Translations under genes and position numbers: made by a program
Shown: piece after piece, positions 5,345 to 11,775 of the stretch
Layout of the letters: the number at the start of each line of letters is the position of its first letter
Numbering within the stretch: the stretch's first letter is position 1
IMG/VR virus record: IMGVR_UViG_3300036770_004092
Location: 1-25,528 of that record
Reading direction: 5' to 3' (one strand)
DNA: 25,528 bases
From: a virus
The notes under the pieces: model-generated
Told to the model about the DNA's origin: nothing
Seen by the model: only the letters and a program-made list of their open reading frames with translations
Database searches by the model: none

Positions 5345-5543
5345 TATGCGAGCTGATTCTACCGCCGATTGCGCCTTATTGAGACAACAGAGTCCGTCTC
5401 ACTATAACAAGAGAATACTATCGGAGTCATGTATAGTTGAATTGATAATGAGACGGGGTACCAGGGGTCGGGGGGATCTGTCGTTCTCATTTTTTCATAA
5501 CCCCCCTACCGGTAGCCCCTTACAGAATTTTTTATAAAAAGCC
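5345..5543. other. AT-richer intergenic segment with dyads, possible promoter or insertion boundary
   Basis: About 200 bp without a convincing gene, clearly AT-richer than its surroundings. It contains TGAGAC (5380-5385) facing GTCTCA (5396-5401), an 8-bp inverted pair CCGTCTCA (5394-5401) and TGAGACGG (5449-5456), ACTAT...ATAGT around 5420, runs GGGG, GGGG, GGGGGG (5455-5475) mirrored by CCCCCC (5501-5506), and the palindrome CTACCGGTAG (5506-5515). The G and C runs could pair into a long hairpin followed by a T-rich tract. It separates the HTH gene from the first PD-(D/E)XK nuclease. Confidence 0.45.
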
Positions 5544-6053
5544 ATGCTGATCATCGCCGAAGACTCGCCCGAATACCTCTTTGATGTCAAGGAGGTTACG
5601 GTTCCAGCACTGCCATCAGAATACAGCGCAATTGGAAACGACGGCTCTTTTGAGGAACTATGCTTTCTGACCGCCGCAAGACAGCGCGGATACGTCACTT
5701 GGGTTCCTATTGGCCATAGCCAGAAGGCGGATGCCAGCGTGTGGCTGCCGCCTCACCGGCCGATCACTGTGCAGGTTAAGCGCGCCAGCTTTCACGGCGG
5801 ATCATGGCGCGTTGATGTCGCCTCAAGGCGCGGCGGTAAGGACGTGATCAAGCGCCGCAACAACGACCAGCCCATTGACAAGTATTGCCGCTACCAGCTT
5901 GGCGACTTCGATGTTCTCGCCGGATACGTCCCGCCGGCCAACGCCTTTAAGTTTTGGTCACTACCAGAGGTGGTTGGCCAGCTCAAGGTCACCTTCCGAG
6001 ACCTCTCAACCCTCAACAACTGGCACGTCATCGAAGACGCGCTCAAAGCCTAA
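5544..6053 (+). CDS. PD-(D/E)XK nuclease-like protein, paralogue 1
   Basis: A 169-residue protein. The core GSFEELCFLTAARQRGYVTW, then VPIGHSQKADASVW, then ITVQVKRASF gives E38, D63 and Q77-x-K79, the arrangement of the PD-(D/E)XK family that includes I-Ssp6803I-type endonucleases (a Gln replaces the usual acid before x-Lys). The C-terminal half has YQLGDFDVLAGYVPPANAF. The gene at 7324 encodes a clear paralogue with the same residues at a constant offset of four. It may be a free-standing homing-type endonuclease or a recombination nuclease; the choice is open. Its AT-rich upstream flank hints at a separate origin. Confidence 0.65.
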   Translation: MLIIAEDSPEYLFDVKEVTVPALPSEYSAIGNDGSFEELCFLTAARQRGYVTWVPIGHSQKADASVWLPPHRPITVQVKRASFHGGSWRVDVASRRGGKDVIKRRNNDQPIDKYCRYQLGDFDVLAGYVPPANAFKFWSLPEVVGQLKVTFRDLSTLNNWHVIEDALKA

Positions 6054-6056
6054 CTT

Positions 6057-6443
6057 ATGATCAAAACCATCCTCACCAAAGCAAAGTCAACCATCAGTCA
6101 ACCAGAACCCGCCCCCAAAGCTGTCCCCGAAGCCGCCCCCGAAGACCTCCTCAAAGCCGCTCCCCTCACCGACCAGCAGCTCGCTGAGACATCCGCCAAG
6201 CAGATCGGCTACCAGCCCGGCGACGAGGTTACCGGCATTGTGCTGCCCAAGAAGATCCCCAACGGCCGCATGCTGATGATCTCGGTCGAGCACTGGGGCG
6301 AGCCGGCGCTGTGCTCGGTGCAGAATGCCGCGGACTGGAGCGCCAATGAGCGTATCAAATGCCGCTACGTTAAGGCCAACGCCGAGGGCGTCCTGCTTTT
6401 CGAGAACCGCGACGGCATCCGCCGCAACAGGTGGCGTCGATGA
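6057..6443 (+). CDS. Hypothetical protein, possible OB-like fold
   Basis: A 128-residue protein. A Pro/Ala/Lys-rich N-terminal third (SQPEPAPKAVPEAAPEDL) is followed by a beta-rich domain (GYQPGDEVTGIVLPKKIPNG, MLMISVEHWGEPALCSV, GVLLFENRDG) that could be an S1/OB-like barrel. That reading is pattern-based and weak. It lies between a nuclease gene and the replication initiator, with its stop overlapping the initiator ATG (ATGA), so a role in DNA metabolism is plausible but unproven. Confidence 0.55.
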   Translation: MIKTILTKAKSTISQPEPAPKAVPEAAPEDLLKAAPLTDQQLAETSAKQIGYQPGDEVTGIVLPKKIPNGRMLMISVEHWGEPALCSVQNAADWSANERIKCRYVKANAEGVLLFENRDGIRRNRWRR

Positions 6444-7327
6444 GTGCAGTTTCCGCCAACTACGCAATCCGCGTTTGCGGGCTGCAGGATGTCGCCGCCA
6501 AGATGGTGCTGACTGCTCTGGCTTGGCAGGCGCACAAAAACACGCCGCACTTGGCCCACATGAGCAATGAGGATATCCGGCGGCATACCGGTCTCAAGAG
6601 CATCAATGGAGTCAAGGATGCCCTGCGCAGGCTAGTCGATGCTGGCGAGATCCAGGTGCGGGAAATTGGCGGTCGAACCTATGGCATCGGCCGCGCCGCA
6701 GACTTCGAGCTGCTCGGCGTCAAGCGGTGGATTGAGAGCGGCGAACCGTCAGAATTTGACGGTTTGGAGCAAGAGCAACCGTCAGAATTTGACGGTAAAG
6801 TGTCAGCATTTGACGGCAAACCGTCAGAATCTGACGGAAAACCGTCAGCATCTGATACCCATAGACATAGACTTAGTAAGACAGAAAGACAAAGCGCTGC
6901 CGCGCCCGCTTCGGCGACTTCATCGCCTTCGCTCCCTTCTTCGGAAAAAAAAGCACCAAAGCCCCAAAAAGCTCCCGCTCCCAAATTTGACCCAGCATCT
7001 ATTCCGCTGCCCCATGGTCCCGGCTTCCAAAAATGGTGGCTGCACTTCGTCGAGCACCGCAGCAACCCGATCAAGGGCCGCCGCAATCCCCTAACCCCGC
7101 TCGCCGCCAAGATCATCCTCGGCGAGCTGGCCGCGGTGAACGAGCAGCAAGCCGTCGAATCGATCAAGAAGTGCATCGCCGCGGGCTGGGTTAAGCCGTT
7201 CCCGCCGGAGCCGGCCACCGCGCCTAAGCTCGTCACTTTGCCACCCCAAGGCCAACCCCGCCAATCCGCCCTCGAGCGCTCCCTCGCCGAGATGCGGGCT
7301 AAGTATGGCAAGGAGGACGCAGCGTGA
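6440..7327 (+). CDS. Replication initiator, lambda-O-like, with origin iterons in its gene
   Basis: A 295-residue protein. Residues about 15-85 form a winged helix-turn-helix (MVLTALAWQAHKN, MSNEDIRRHTGLKSINGVKD, ALRRLVDAGEIQV, GGRTYGIG), as in phage replication initiators of the O/replisome-organiser type. Residues about 102-140 are a linker of heptad-like repeats (PSEFDG, VSAFDGK, PSESDGK, PSASD) encoded by five dyad iterons. Then comes a low-complexity Ala/Ser/Pro/Lys linker and a C-terminal helical domain (about 190-295) of the kind that recruits helicase machinery. Length and layout match lambda O (299 residues), whose gene also contains the origin. The start is the ATGA overlap at 6440; a GTG 9 bases earlier is less likely. 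A DnaB-type helicase is encoded downstream. Confidence 0.75.
   Translation: MSAVSANYAIRVCGLQDVAAKMVLTALAWQAHKNTPHLAHMSNEDIRRHTGLKSINGVKDALRRLVDAGEIQVREIGGRTYGIGRAADFELLGVKRWIESGEPSEFDGLEQEQPSEFDGKVSAFDGKPSESDGKPSASDTHRHRLSKTERQSAAAPASATSSPSLPSSEKKAPKPQKAPAPKFDPASIPLPHGPGFQKWWLHFVEHRSNPIKGRRNPLTPLAAKIILGELAAVNEQQAVESIKKCIAAGWVKPFPPEPATAPKLVTLPPQGQPRQSALERSLAEMRAKYGKEDAA
6745..6859. repeat. Five 19-bp dyad iterons: candidate phage origin of replication
   Basis: Copies start at 6745, 6778, 6799, 6820 and 6841. The first two are identical, ACCGTCAGAATTTGACGGT, with 7-bp inverted arms around a 5-nt centre; the others differ at a few positions and the last has a degenerate right arm. Spacing is 33, then 21, 21, 21 bp. 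The 21-bp steps are two helical turns and a whole number of codons. They lie inside the initiator gene, between DNA-binding and C-terminal domains, as in lambda. A less GC-rich segment (about 6851-6900, then an A-rich patch near 6945-6985) follows and may be the unwinding element. Confidence 0.75.
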
Positions 7328-7860
7328 CGCAGCCAATCTTGTTTGCGTTAGAGAGCGGCTTCCATGCTCCGGTCGCGAGGAGCGCTGGTACGTTATCTTC
7401 AAACCGCAAGGGCGAGATCGCCGAGACTCTTTTTATCGCTGGCGCAATGGTCCACGATTGGGAGGTCTTTGTCCCATTTGGCCACGCGCAGACCACGGAC
7501 GTTTGCATTGTTAAGCCGCGTAAGGCGCCGGTCAAAGTTCAGGTCAAAACGGCAGCCTTGGCTGAGGCGGGCGGATACCAAATTGGCACTCAAAAGTCTT
7601 CGGGCGGCAAGAAAAAGCACATGGCCTACCAAGCGGGAGACTTCGATGTTCTTGCCGCGTATTTGCAAGACCTTAACCAATTTGTTTTTTGGGCGGCCGA
7701 AGACATCATCAACAAGCAAACCGTTCGCTACTGTCCGACCCGCCACCGGCAACCTAACAACTGGGAGTTGCTCAACGATGTCGCGGAATCGCTAACAAAT
7801 TTTGGGTCTGGGACAGCCATTGTCCCACCCCTAGCTGTACAAATGTCCACCTCATCATGA
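7324..7860 (+). CDS. PD-(D/E)XK nuclease-like protein, paralogue 2
   Basis: A 178-residue protein with a GTG start overlapping the initiator stop (GTGA). The motifs KGEIAETLFIAGAMVHDWEV, VPFGHAQTTDVCIV and VKVQVKTAAL give E34, D59 and Q73-x-K75, the same residues as paralogue 1 shifted by four. The C-terminal YQAGDFDVLAAYLQDLNQFV also matches. This copy fits the nucleotide composition of its neighbours and is tightly coupled to the initiator gene, so it may serve in replication or recombination. The family includes I-Ssp6803I-type endonucleases; the actual substrate is unknown. Confidence 0.68.
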   Translation: MTQPILFALESGFHAPVARSAGTLSSNRKGEIAETLFIAGAMVHDWEVFVPFGHAQTTDVCIVKPRKAPVKVQVKTAALAEAGGYQIGTQKSSGGKKKHMAYQAGDFDVLAAYLQDLNQFVFWAAEDIINKQTVRYCPTRHRQPNNWELLNDVAESLTNFGSGTAIVPPLAVQMSTSS

Positions 7861-8030
7861 AAAAGCAAAAAACCACCAAGAAGGCGCCTGCCGTTAAGGC
7901 GAAAACCCGCACCCTCAACGTCAACATCGATGCCGTCTTTGAGATGGCCGACGAAAGCATGGCCACGATCATGGCCCTGCGCGCCTTGGTCGCCACGCTG
8001 GCCAACGAACTTGAGGAGGACCGCAAATGA
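7857..8030 (+). CDS. Small Lys-rich helical protein
   Basis: A 57-residue product, MKKQKTTKKAPAVKAKTRTL followed by a helical part (VFEMADESMATIMALRALVATLANELEEDRK). Its ATG overlaps the upstream stop and its stop overlaps the next ATG (both ATGA). The basic tail suggests nucleic-acid contact and the helix suggests oligomerisation; no family recognised. Confidence 0.6.
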   Translation: MKKQKTTKKAPAVKAKTRTLNVNIDAVFEMADESMATIMALRALVATLANELEEDRK

Positions 8031-8212
8031 TCCTCCGCAACGGCAAGGTCCACAAGTGGGAAGATGGCGTCCCCGGCTGTCCCGCCATCGATCACTTGAG
8101 CATGCAGGCTGCCTGCGAGCGCTTCTTTGTGAAGCGCCGCATGGCGACCGCTTCGTTCCGCAAGAGCACCTGGCTCTTCGGGTTCAAGGAAGCCAAGCGG
8201 AGGGCCGCCTAA
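8027..8212 (+). CDS. Small basic hypothetical protein
   Basis: A 61-residue protein, MILRNGKVHKWEDGVPGCPA, then a helix with MQAACERFFVKRRMATASFR and a basic end (EAKRRAA). It sits within a chain of overlapping small genes, with a GGAGG six bases upstream of the ATG. No family recognised. Confidence 0.6.
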   Translation: MILRNGKVHKWEDGVPGCPAIDHLSMQAACERFFVKRRMATASFRKSTWLFGFKEAKRRAA

Positions 8213-8430
8213 TGAGCACGATCATCCCTGACCTGGTTGTCGGCGAGGTTGGCTTTGGCCCCAACCTCGACGACAGCACCATCGCCCTCGGCATGTCCGA
8301 GTCCAAAGTCCGCGACCTCATCCGCTCAAACAACCGTTTGATCCGCATCCTCAAGCGCTGCGTCAAGCCATCCAACGAGATCGCCTCCGAGGCCCACGAT
8401 GCCATCGAGGAGGCCATGGCCATCCGATGA
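8212..8430 (+). CDS. Small hypothetical protein
   Basis: A 72-residue product beginning MSTIIPDLVVGEVGFGPNLD, with helical IALGMSESKVRDLIRSNNRL and a C-terminal acidic helix. The SESKVRDLIRSNNRLIRIL stretch has a weak helix-turn-helix look. The start is fixed by the TAATG overlap and a CGGAGG before it; a longer upstream frame would overlap two genes and is rejected. Confidence 0.6.
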   Translation: MSTIIPDLVVGEVGFGPNLDDSTIALGMSESKVRDLIRSNNRLIRILKRCVKPSNEIASEAHDAIEEAMAIR

Positions 8431-8687
8431 GCACTCCGGTCGAACAAGCCCGCGCCATTGCGAGCGCCCGCCGGTTCCTGCTTGATCTCTGCATCCCCGG
8501 CAAGATCAAGCGGGTGCCGCGGGCCGTCCGCCTTGAGGCCCGCGCGCGGGTCAAGCACATGCCCATGAGCTGGGATCTTGAGCGCATCGTGGCCGACGAC
8601 CTCGCCTTGGACCAGATGGAGCAGCTTGAGGAATACCACCGCAAGCAATTCTGGGAGGAATGCGGCATGGACGGGAGGGAACTCTAA
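8427..8687 (+). CDS. Small conserved-looking phage protein
   Basis: An 86-residue helical protein. The segment ASARRFLLDLCIPGKIKRVP, then AVRLEARARVKHMPMSWDLE, matches a pattern found in small phage proteins of unknown function (BPSL0761-like in my recollection). It is joined by ATGA to the previous gene, and its stop directly touches the next ATG. Likely soluble and cytoplasmic. Confidence 0.65.
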   Translation: MSTPVEQARAIASARRFLLDLCIPGKIKRVPRAVRLEARARVKHMPMSWDLERIVADDLALDQMEQLEEYHRKQFWEECGMDGREL

Positions 8688-8897
8688 ATGGCCGGCAAAG
8701 GCGACAGCCCGCGGCCGGTCGATGGCGACCGCTACCGGGCCAACTACGAGGCGATCTTCTGCCAGCGTCCGCAACGCCTCACATGGGCGGAAGCCGAGCG
8801 GCTGCTGGAAGAAGACCCATCCTCATTGGTCAGCGTCATTGAAACCGATTTCGACGCATCTGCGCGCCGCGATCCCGCTGGAGGCTGGAGACTATGA
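8688..8897 (+). CDS. Small phage protein with KGDxPRPV signature
   Basis: A 69-residue product beginning MAGKGDSPRPVDGDRYRANYEAIF. The KGD-x-PRPV-x-G-x-x-Y-x-x-NY-x-x-IF start is a recurrent signature of tiny phage proteins of unknown function. A GGGAGGG sits 8 bases upstream and the ATG abuts the previous stop. The rest is helical (TWAEAERLLEED). Confidence 0.68.
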   Translation: MAGKGDSPRPVDGDRYRANYEAIFCQRPQRLTWAEAERLLEEDPSSLVSVIETDFDASARRDPAGGWRL

Positions 8898-9121
8898 AAG
8901 ACTCGCTCACCGACATCCTCACCAAGGTCCGCGAGCAGTTCCCCTACCCTGCGTGGATCTGCCGTCCGTGCGGCGAAGCCCACGGCCGCGGCATGCCGGA
9001 TGGCCACGTCTCAACCTGGCATGAGGACGTGTGCGGCATCTGCGGGCGTCGCGCCCAAGTCACCGAACCCCGCGATTTCGGCCACCTAAAAAAATGGCCC
9101 ATCCTGCAGAAAACCCATTGA
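8894..9121 (+). CDS. Small zinc-ribbon phage protein
   Basis: A 75-residue protein with ICRPCGEAHGRG followed by HVSTWHEDVCGICGRRAQV. The two C-x2-C-G knuckles (residues about 23-26 and 47-50) with flanking His form a probable zinc ribbon, a pattern common in phage small proteins. It is coupled by ATGA to the previous gene. It ends this transcription unit: a new promoter candidate starts within its last codons. Confidence 0.68.
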   Translation: MKDSLTDILTKVREQFPYPAWICRPCGEAHGRGMPDGHVSTWHEDVCGICGRRAQVTEPRDFGHLKKWPILQKTH

Positions 9122-9153
9122 CTTTGTGTCCATGTTTGTCCATAAATGTCCAT
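9118..9153 (+). promoter_or_regulatory. Promoter with three phased TGTCCAT operator heptamers
   Basis: TTGACT (9118-9123), a 17-bp spacer and CATAAA (9141-9146) make a good sigma-70-like promoter for the helicase operon. Exact TGTCCAT heptamers lie at 9127-9133, 9137-9143 and 9147-9153, a strict 10-bp period that runs from the spacer across the -10 to about +1. Occupancy of these would block the promoter. The last copy continues ACC, as at the minus-strand operon promoter. Confidence 0.65.
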
Positions 9154-9189
9154 ACCCGGAGGCCACACCGCTGCATCTAGAGACCTCCG

Positions 9190-9399
9190 ATGAACGCTGA
9201 AACCAAACGAATACTCCGAGAACAATGGCCCCACGTTGCCGAAGACTTAATCGCCGTAGACGAAGCCGCCGACCGCTGGCTCAAGTGGCGCGCGGACTTG
9301 TATCGCCGCAAGAAGGAGCGCCGCGATGAGCGCCGGAGAGCTGAGCGTCTTCATGCTGCTGATCATGCTGCTCGCACTGATTGTCATAACGATGGGTGA
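9190..9399 (+). CDS. Basic hypothetical protein, first gene after the promoter
   Basis: A 69-residue product, MNAETKRILREQWPHVAEDL, helical, becoming strongly basic (RRKKERRDERRRAERLH). No clear Shine-Dalgarno is adjacent. The last third overlaps, in another frame, a small membrane-protein reading with a good ribosome binding site; either or both may be used. No family recognised; the charge suggests nucleic-acid binding. Confidence 0.5.
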   Translation: MNAETKRILREQWPHVAEDLIAVDEAADRWLKWRADLYRRKKERRDERRRAERLHAADHAARTDCHNDG

Positions 9400-9418
9400 C
9401 GACGACAACTTCGCCTAA
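9326..9418 (+). CDS. Overlapping 30-residue membrane protein
   Basis: The frame encodes MSAGELSVFMLLIMLLALIV followed by ITMGDDDNFA: a nearly ideal single transmembrane segment with an acidic tail. AAGGAG (9312-9317) is properly spaced from the ATG, and the stop lies one base before the helicase ATG. It is nested in another frame inside the preceding gene. Too short for statistics, but the hydrophobic run and the ribosome site favour a real gene. Confidence 0.5.
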   Translation: MSAGELSVFMLLIMLLALIVITMGDDDNFA

Positions 9419-9419
9419 A

Positions 9420-10817
9420 ATGAAACGCACCACACCACAATCCCCCGCCACCGAGAAGACCGTGCTCGGGTCGCTTATGGCCGACCCCAAGCTGTGCGAC
9501 GAAGTCGCCGGTCTCCACGCCGACCTGTTCTTCACGCCGTCCAACCGCTTCATCTTCGAGACCATCACCGAGGTCCGCGGCGAAGGCGGCACGCCGAACG
9601 TCATCGCCGTGACCCAGCGCATCGACGCGAAGCACAAATTGAACTTTGTGGGCGGCGCCGGTGCCCTCACCGAAATGCTTTCCTTGTCCGCCGGCGGACC
9701 CGCCGCGGTTGACTACCACGCGCAAACCCTGCGCGACCTCCATGCCCGCCGCCGCATCATCGACGCCTCCGTCGCGATGCAGGCGGCGGCGCAGGATATG
9801 GCGGCCAACGCCGACGACGTGCTGCAGCAGAGCGGCGAGAGCATCCTGAGCCTCTCGCTCGGCACCGCCACCGACAGCATGCGCCCCGCCGCTGAGATCG
9901 TGCCGGGCCTCCTCGAGGAATTGGAAGCGCTGATGACCAACCGCGTGCAGCTCGGCCTCAAGACCGGCTTCAAGGACTTCGACCAGACCACCGGCGGCCT
10001 CCGCGGCGGCACGCTGGCCATCATCGCCGGACGCCCCGCCATGGGCAAATCGGCCCTTATGATGAACATGGCCGACAACATGGCCCAGCGCGGCATCCCC
10101 GTCCTTTACTTCAGCTTGGAAATGCCCGCCCGCGAGCTGGCCAGCCGCGTCGTCCTCTCGCGCGCCGAGGCCAACACCGAACTCATCCGCAACGGCTTCC
10201 TCGACCACGCCGGCAAGCGCCGCATCGCCGACGCCGCCGACAAGTTTGCCAGCGAGCCGATGATCATCGACGACCGCGGCGGCCTCAGCCTGCTCGACAT
10301 CCGCGGACGCGCCCGCCTCGCCGTCCGCCGCTACGGCGTCAAAGCCATCTTCGTCGATTACCTGCAGCTCGTCAGCCACGCCACCGCCAACAGCCGCGAG
10401 AACGAAGTCGGCTACGTCTCCCGCGGCCTCAAGAGCATGGCCATGGAGTTGGACATCCCGGTCGTGGCCGCCGCCCAGGTCAACCGCCAAGCCGAGAACC
10501 GCAGCGACAACCGCCCCAAGATGTCCGACCTCCGCGAATCCGGCAGCATTGAGCAGGACGCCGACATCGTGTGCCTCGTCCACCGCCCCGCGTATTACGC
10601 CGTGGCCGACGAAGAACCGGACCCGCAGGACGCCGAGTTGATCGTCGCCAAGCACCGCGCCGGCCGCACCGGCACCTTGGCCATGACGTGGCGCCCGTCG
10701 CTCACCCGCTTCGAGGGCAGCACGCCCAGCAACATCGTCCCGGCCCCGCGCCTCACCGACGAACCCAACGGTGTCTACGCGCCGGACAAGCAACTTTGGG
10801 AGGCACTGAACGAATGA
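9420..10817 (+). CDS. dnaB: Replicative DnaB-type DNA helicase
   Basis: A 465-residue protein of the usual DnaB length. The N-terminal helical domain (ATEKTVLGSLMADP, HADLFFTPSN, AVDYHAQTL) precedes a RecA-like motor: Walker A GRPAMGKSA (about 204-212), LYFSLEMPARELASR, Walker B AIFVDYLQL (Asp about 313), PVVAAAQVNRQ, MSDLRESGSIEQDAD, and the RAGRTGT arginine-finger region. It unwinds the fork as a hexamer with 5'-3' polarity. Its gene lies just downstream of a TGTCCAT-controlled promoter, and the upstream initiator would load it. The ATG at 9420 is chosen over a GTG 24 bases earlier because of the preceding stop and DnaB family starts. No intein is seen. Confidence 0.93.
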   Translation: MKRTTPQSPATEKTVLGSLMADPKLCDEVAGLHADLFFTPSNRFIFETITEVRGEGGTPNVIAVTQRIDAKHKLNFVGGAGALTEMLSLSAGGPAAVDYHAQTLRDLHARRRIIDASVAMQAAAQDMAANADDVLQQSGESILSLSLGTATDSMRPAAEIVPGLLEELEALMTNRVQLGLKTGFKDFDQTTGGLRGGTLAIIAGRPAMGKSALMMNMADNMAQRGIPVLYFSLEMPARELASRVVLSRAEANTELIRNGFLDHAGKRRIADAADKFASEPMIIDDRGGLSLLDIRGRARLAVRRYGVKAIFVDYLQLVSHATANSRENEVGYVSRGLKSMAMELDIPVVAAAQVNRQAENRSDNRPKMSDLRESGSIEQDADIVCLVHRPAYYAVADEEPDPQDAELIVAKHRAGRTGTLAMTWRPSLTRFEGSTPSNIVPAPRLTDEPNGVYAPDKQLWEALNE

Positions 10818-11191
10818 TCAACAGCCGCCAAAAAGGCGCCGCCTTCGAGCGCGAAGTCGCCAAGGCGTTGACCGCGGAGGGTTTTCCGGCCAAGCGCGGG
10901 GCGCAGGTGTCGCAGGGATCTTGGGGAATCTCCGCACCAGACATCGTCGTCCCGTGCTTGCCGGACTTCCACTTTGAGTGCAAGCGCCACGGCCGCGCGC
11001 GGTTTGACCTAGACGCCGCCATGGCCCAAGCGCAACGCGATAAGCTCCCCGAGCAATATCCCGTTGTTATCCACCGCAAGGACGATTGCCAGCGGCTTTA
11101 CACCCTCAACGAAGAAGGCTTCTGCGCCCTCCTGCGTCACTCCGACTTTCCTATCCAACCAAAAACACAACAACGCGAAATAACAACATGA
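10814..11191 (+). CDS. Holliday-junction resolvase-like PD-(D/E)XK nuclease
   Basis: A 125-residue protein. SRQKGAAFEREVAKALTAEG supplies the catalytic Glu (E12 or E14), SAPDIVVP the Asp (D43) and FHFECKRHG the E55-x-K57 pair: a textbook E-PD-ExK site as in archaeal-type Hjc resolvases and related phage nucleases. It probably cleaves branched DNA formed in replication and recombination. The gene overlaps the helicase stop (ATGA) and its stop overlaps the ssDNA-binding protein start. The C-terminal 30 residues are less conserved-looking and partly overlap the next gene's leader. Confidence 0.75.
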   Translation: MINSRQKGAAFEREVAKALTAEGFPAKRGAQVSQGSWGISAPDIVVPCLPDFHFECKRHGRARFDLDAAMAQAQRDKLPEQYPVVIHRKDDCQRLYTLNEEGFCALLRHSDFPIQPKTQQREITT

Positions 11192-11769
11192 GCAAAACCC
11201 TAACCACACCCGCCGGTATCGCCAGATACCCTCACCTCAACACCCCGGACAAGAAATACGCCACCGCGGACAAACCGCACGGCGAATACAAAGTAAACCT
11301 CGAGATGTCCAACGAGGACGCCGAGCCGTTCATCAAGCAGATCGAAGCCATCTTCTCCGCGTTCCTCGCCGAGAAAAAAGCCGAGCTGAAAAAGGACAAG
11401 CTCAAACAGCACGATGCCCCATGGCTGGAAAACGACGGCATGACGCAGCTCAAGCTCCGCGTCAAAGCCATGGGCAAAAGCAGGGACGGCGAGACCTTCT
11501 CGCGCCAACCCAAGCTCTTCAACGCCGCGGGCGAAGTCATCACCGACAACATCGGCGGCGGCTCCAAGCTCAAGGTCGCGGTCGTGCCCTACTGCTGGTA
11601 CACGGCGGCACTGGGAGCTGGCATTACCCTGCAGCCCAAAGCCGTCCAAGTCCTCGACTTGGTCACCTGGGGCGACGGCGGCAGCGCCACCTCCTACGGC
11701 TTCGATGTCAGCGAGGCCAAGCCCGAGTCGCGCAAAACCGGAACGGACGACGAAGAGATTAGCTGGTAA
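11188..11769 (+). CDS. Phage single-stranded DNA-binding protein (gp2.5/DUF2815-like)
   Basis: A 193-residue protein. The start TPAGIARYPHLNTPDKKYAT with HGEYKVNLEM, central WLENDGMTQLKLRVKAMGKS, and GGGSKLKVAVVPYCWYTAAL match phage ssDNA-binding proteins of the gp2.5/DUF2815 type, an OB fold. The acidic C-terminus ends TDDEEISW, acid residues closed by an aromatic, a hallmark of SSB tails that bind partner enzymes. It coats ssDNA at forks and recombination intermediates. The ATGA overlap with the resolvase gene and a nearby exonuclease gene support this role. The leader is A/C-rich without a clear Shine-Dalgarno. Confidence 0.75.
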   Translation: MSKTLTTPAGIARYPHLNTPDKKYATADKPHGEYKVNLEMSNEDAEPFIKQIEAIFSAFLAEKKAELKKDKLKQHDAPWLENDGMTQLKLRVKAMGKSRDGETFSRQPKLFNAAGEVITDNIGGGSKLKVAVVPYCWYTAALGAGITLQPKAVQVLDLVTWGDGGSATSYGFDVSEAKPESRKTGTDDEEISW

Positions 11770-11775
11770 CGCGCC

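Noticed and set aside
5455-5475. A G-quadruplex
   Set aside because: Only three separate G-runs are present, so a standard four-run intramolecular quadruplex needs the six-G run to be split; pairing with the nearby C-run is simpler.
6745-6859. A CRISPR array
   Set aside because: The repeats are 19 bp with 2-14 bp between them, are palindromic and remain in frame within a coding sequence; there are no spacers of CRISPR size.
9384-10793. A 469-codon reading opposite the helicase gene
   Set aside because: The plus strand has all DnaB motifs; the antisense product is Gly/Ala/Val/Asp-rich, as expected for the complement of GC-rich coding DNA.
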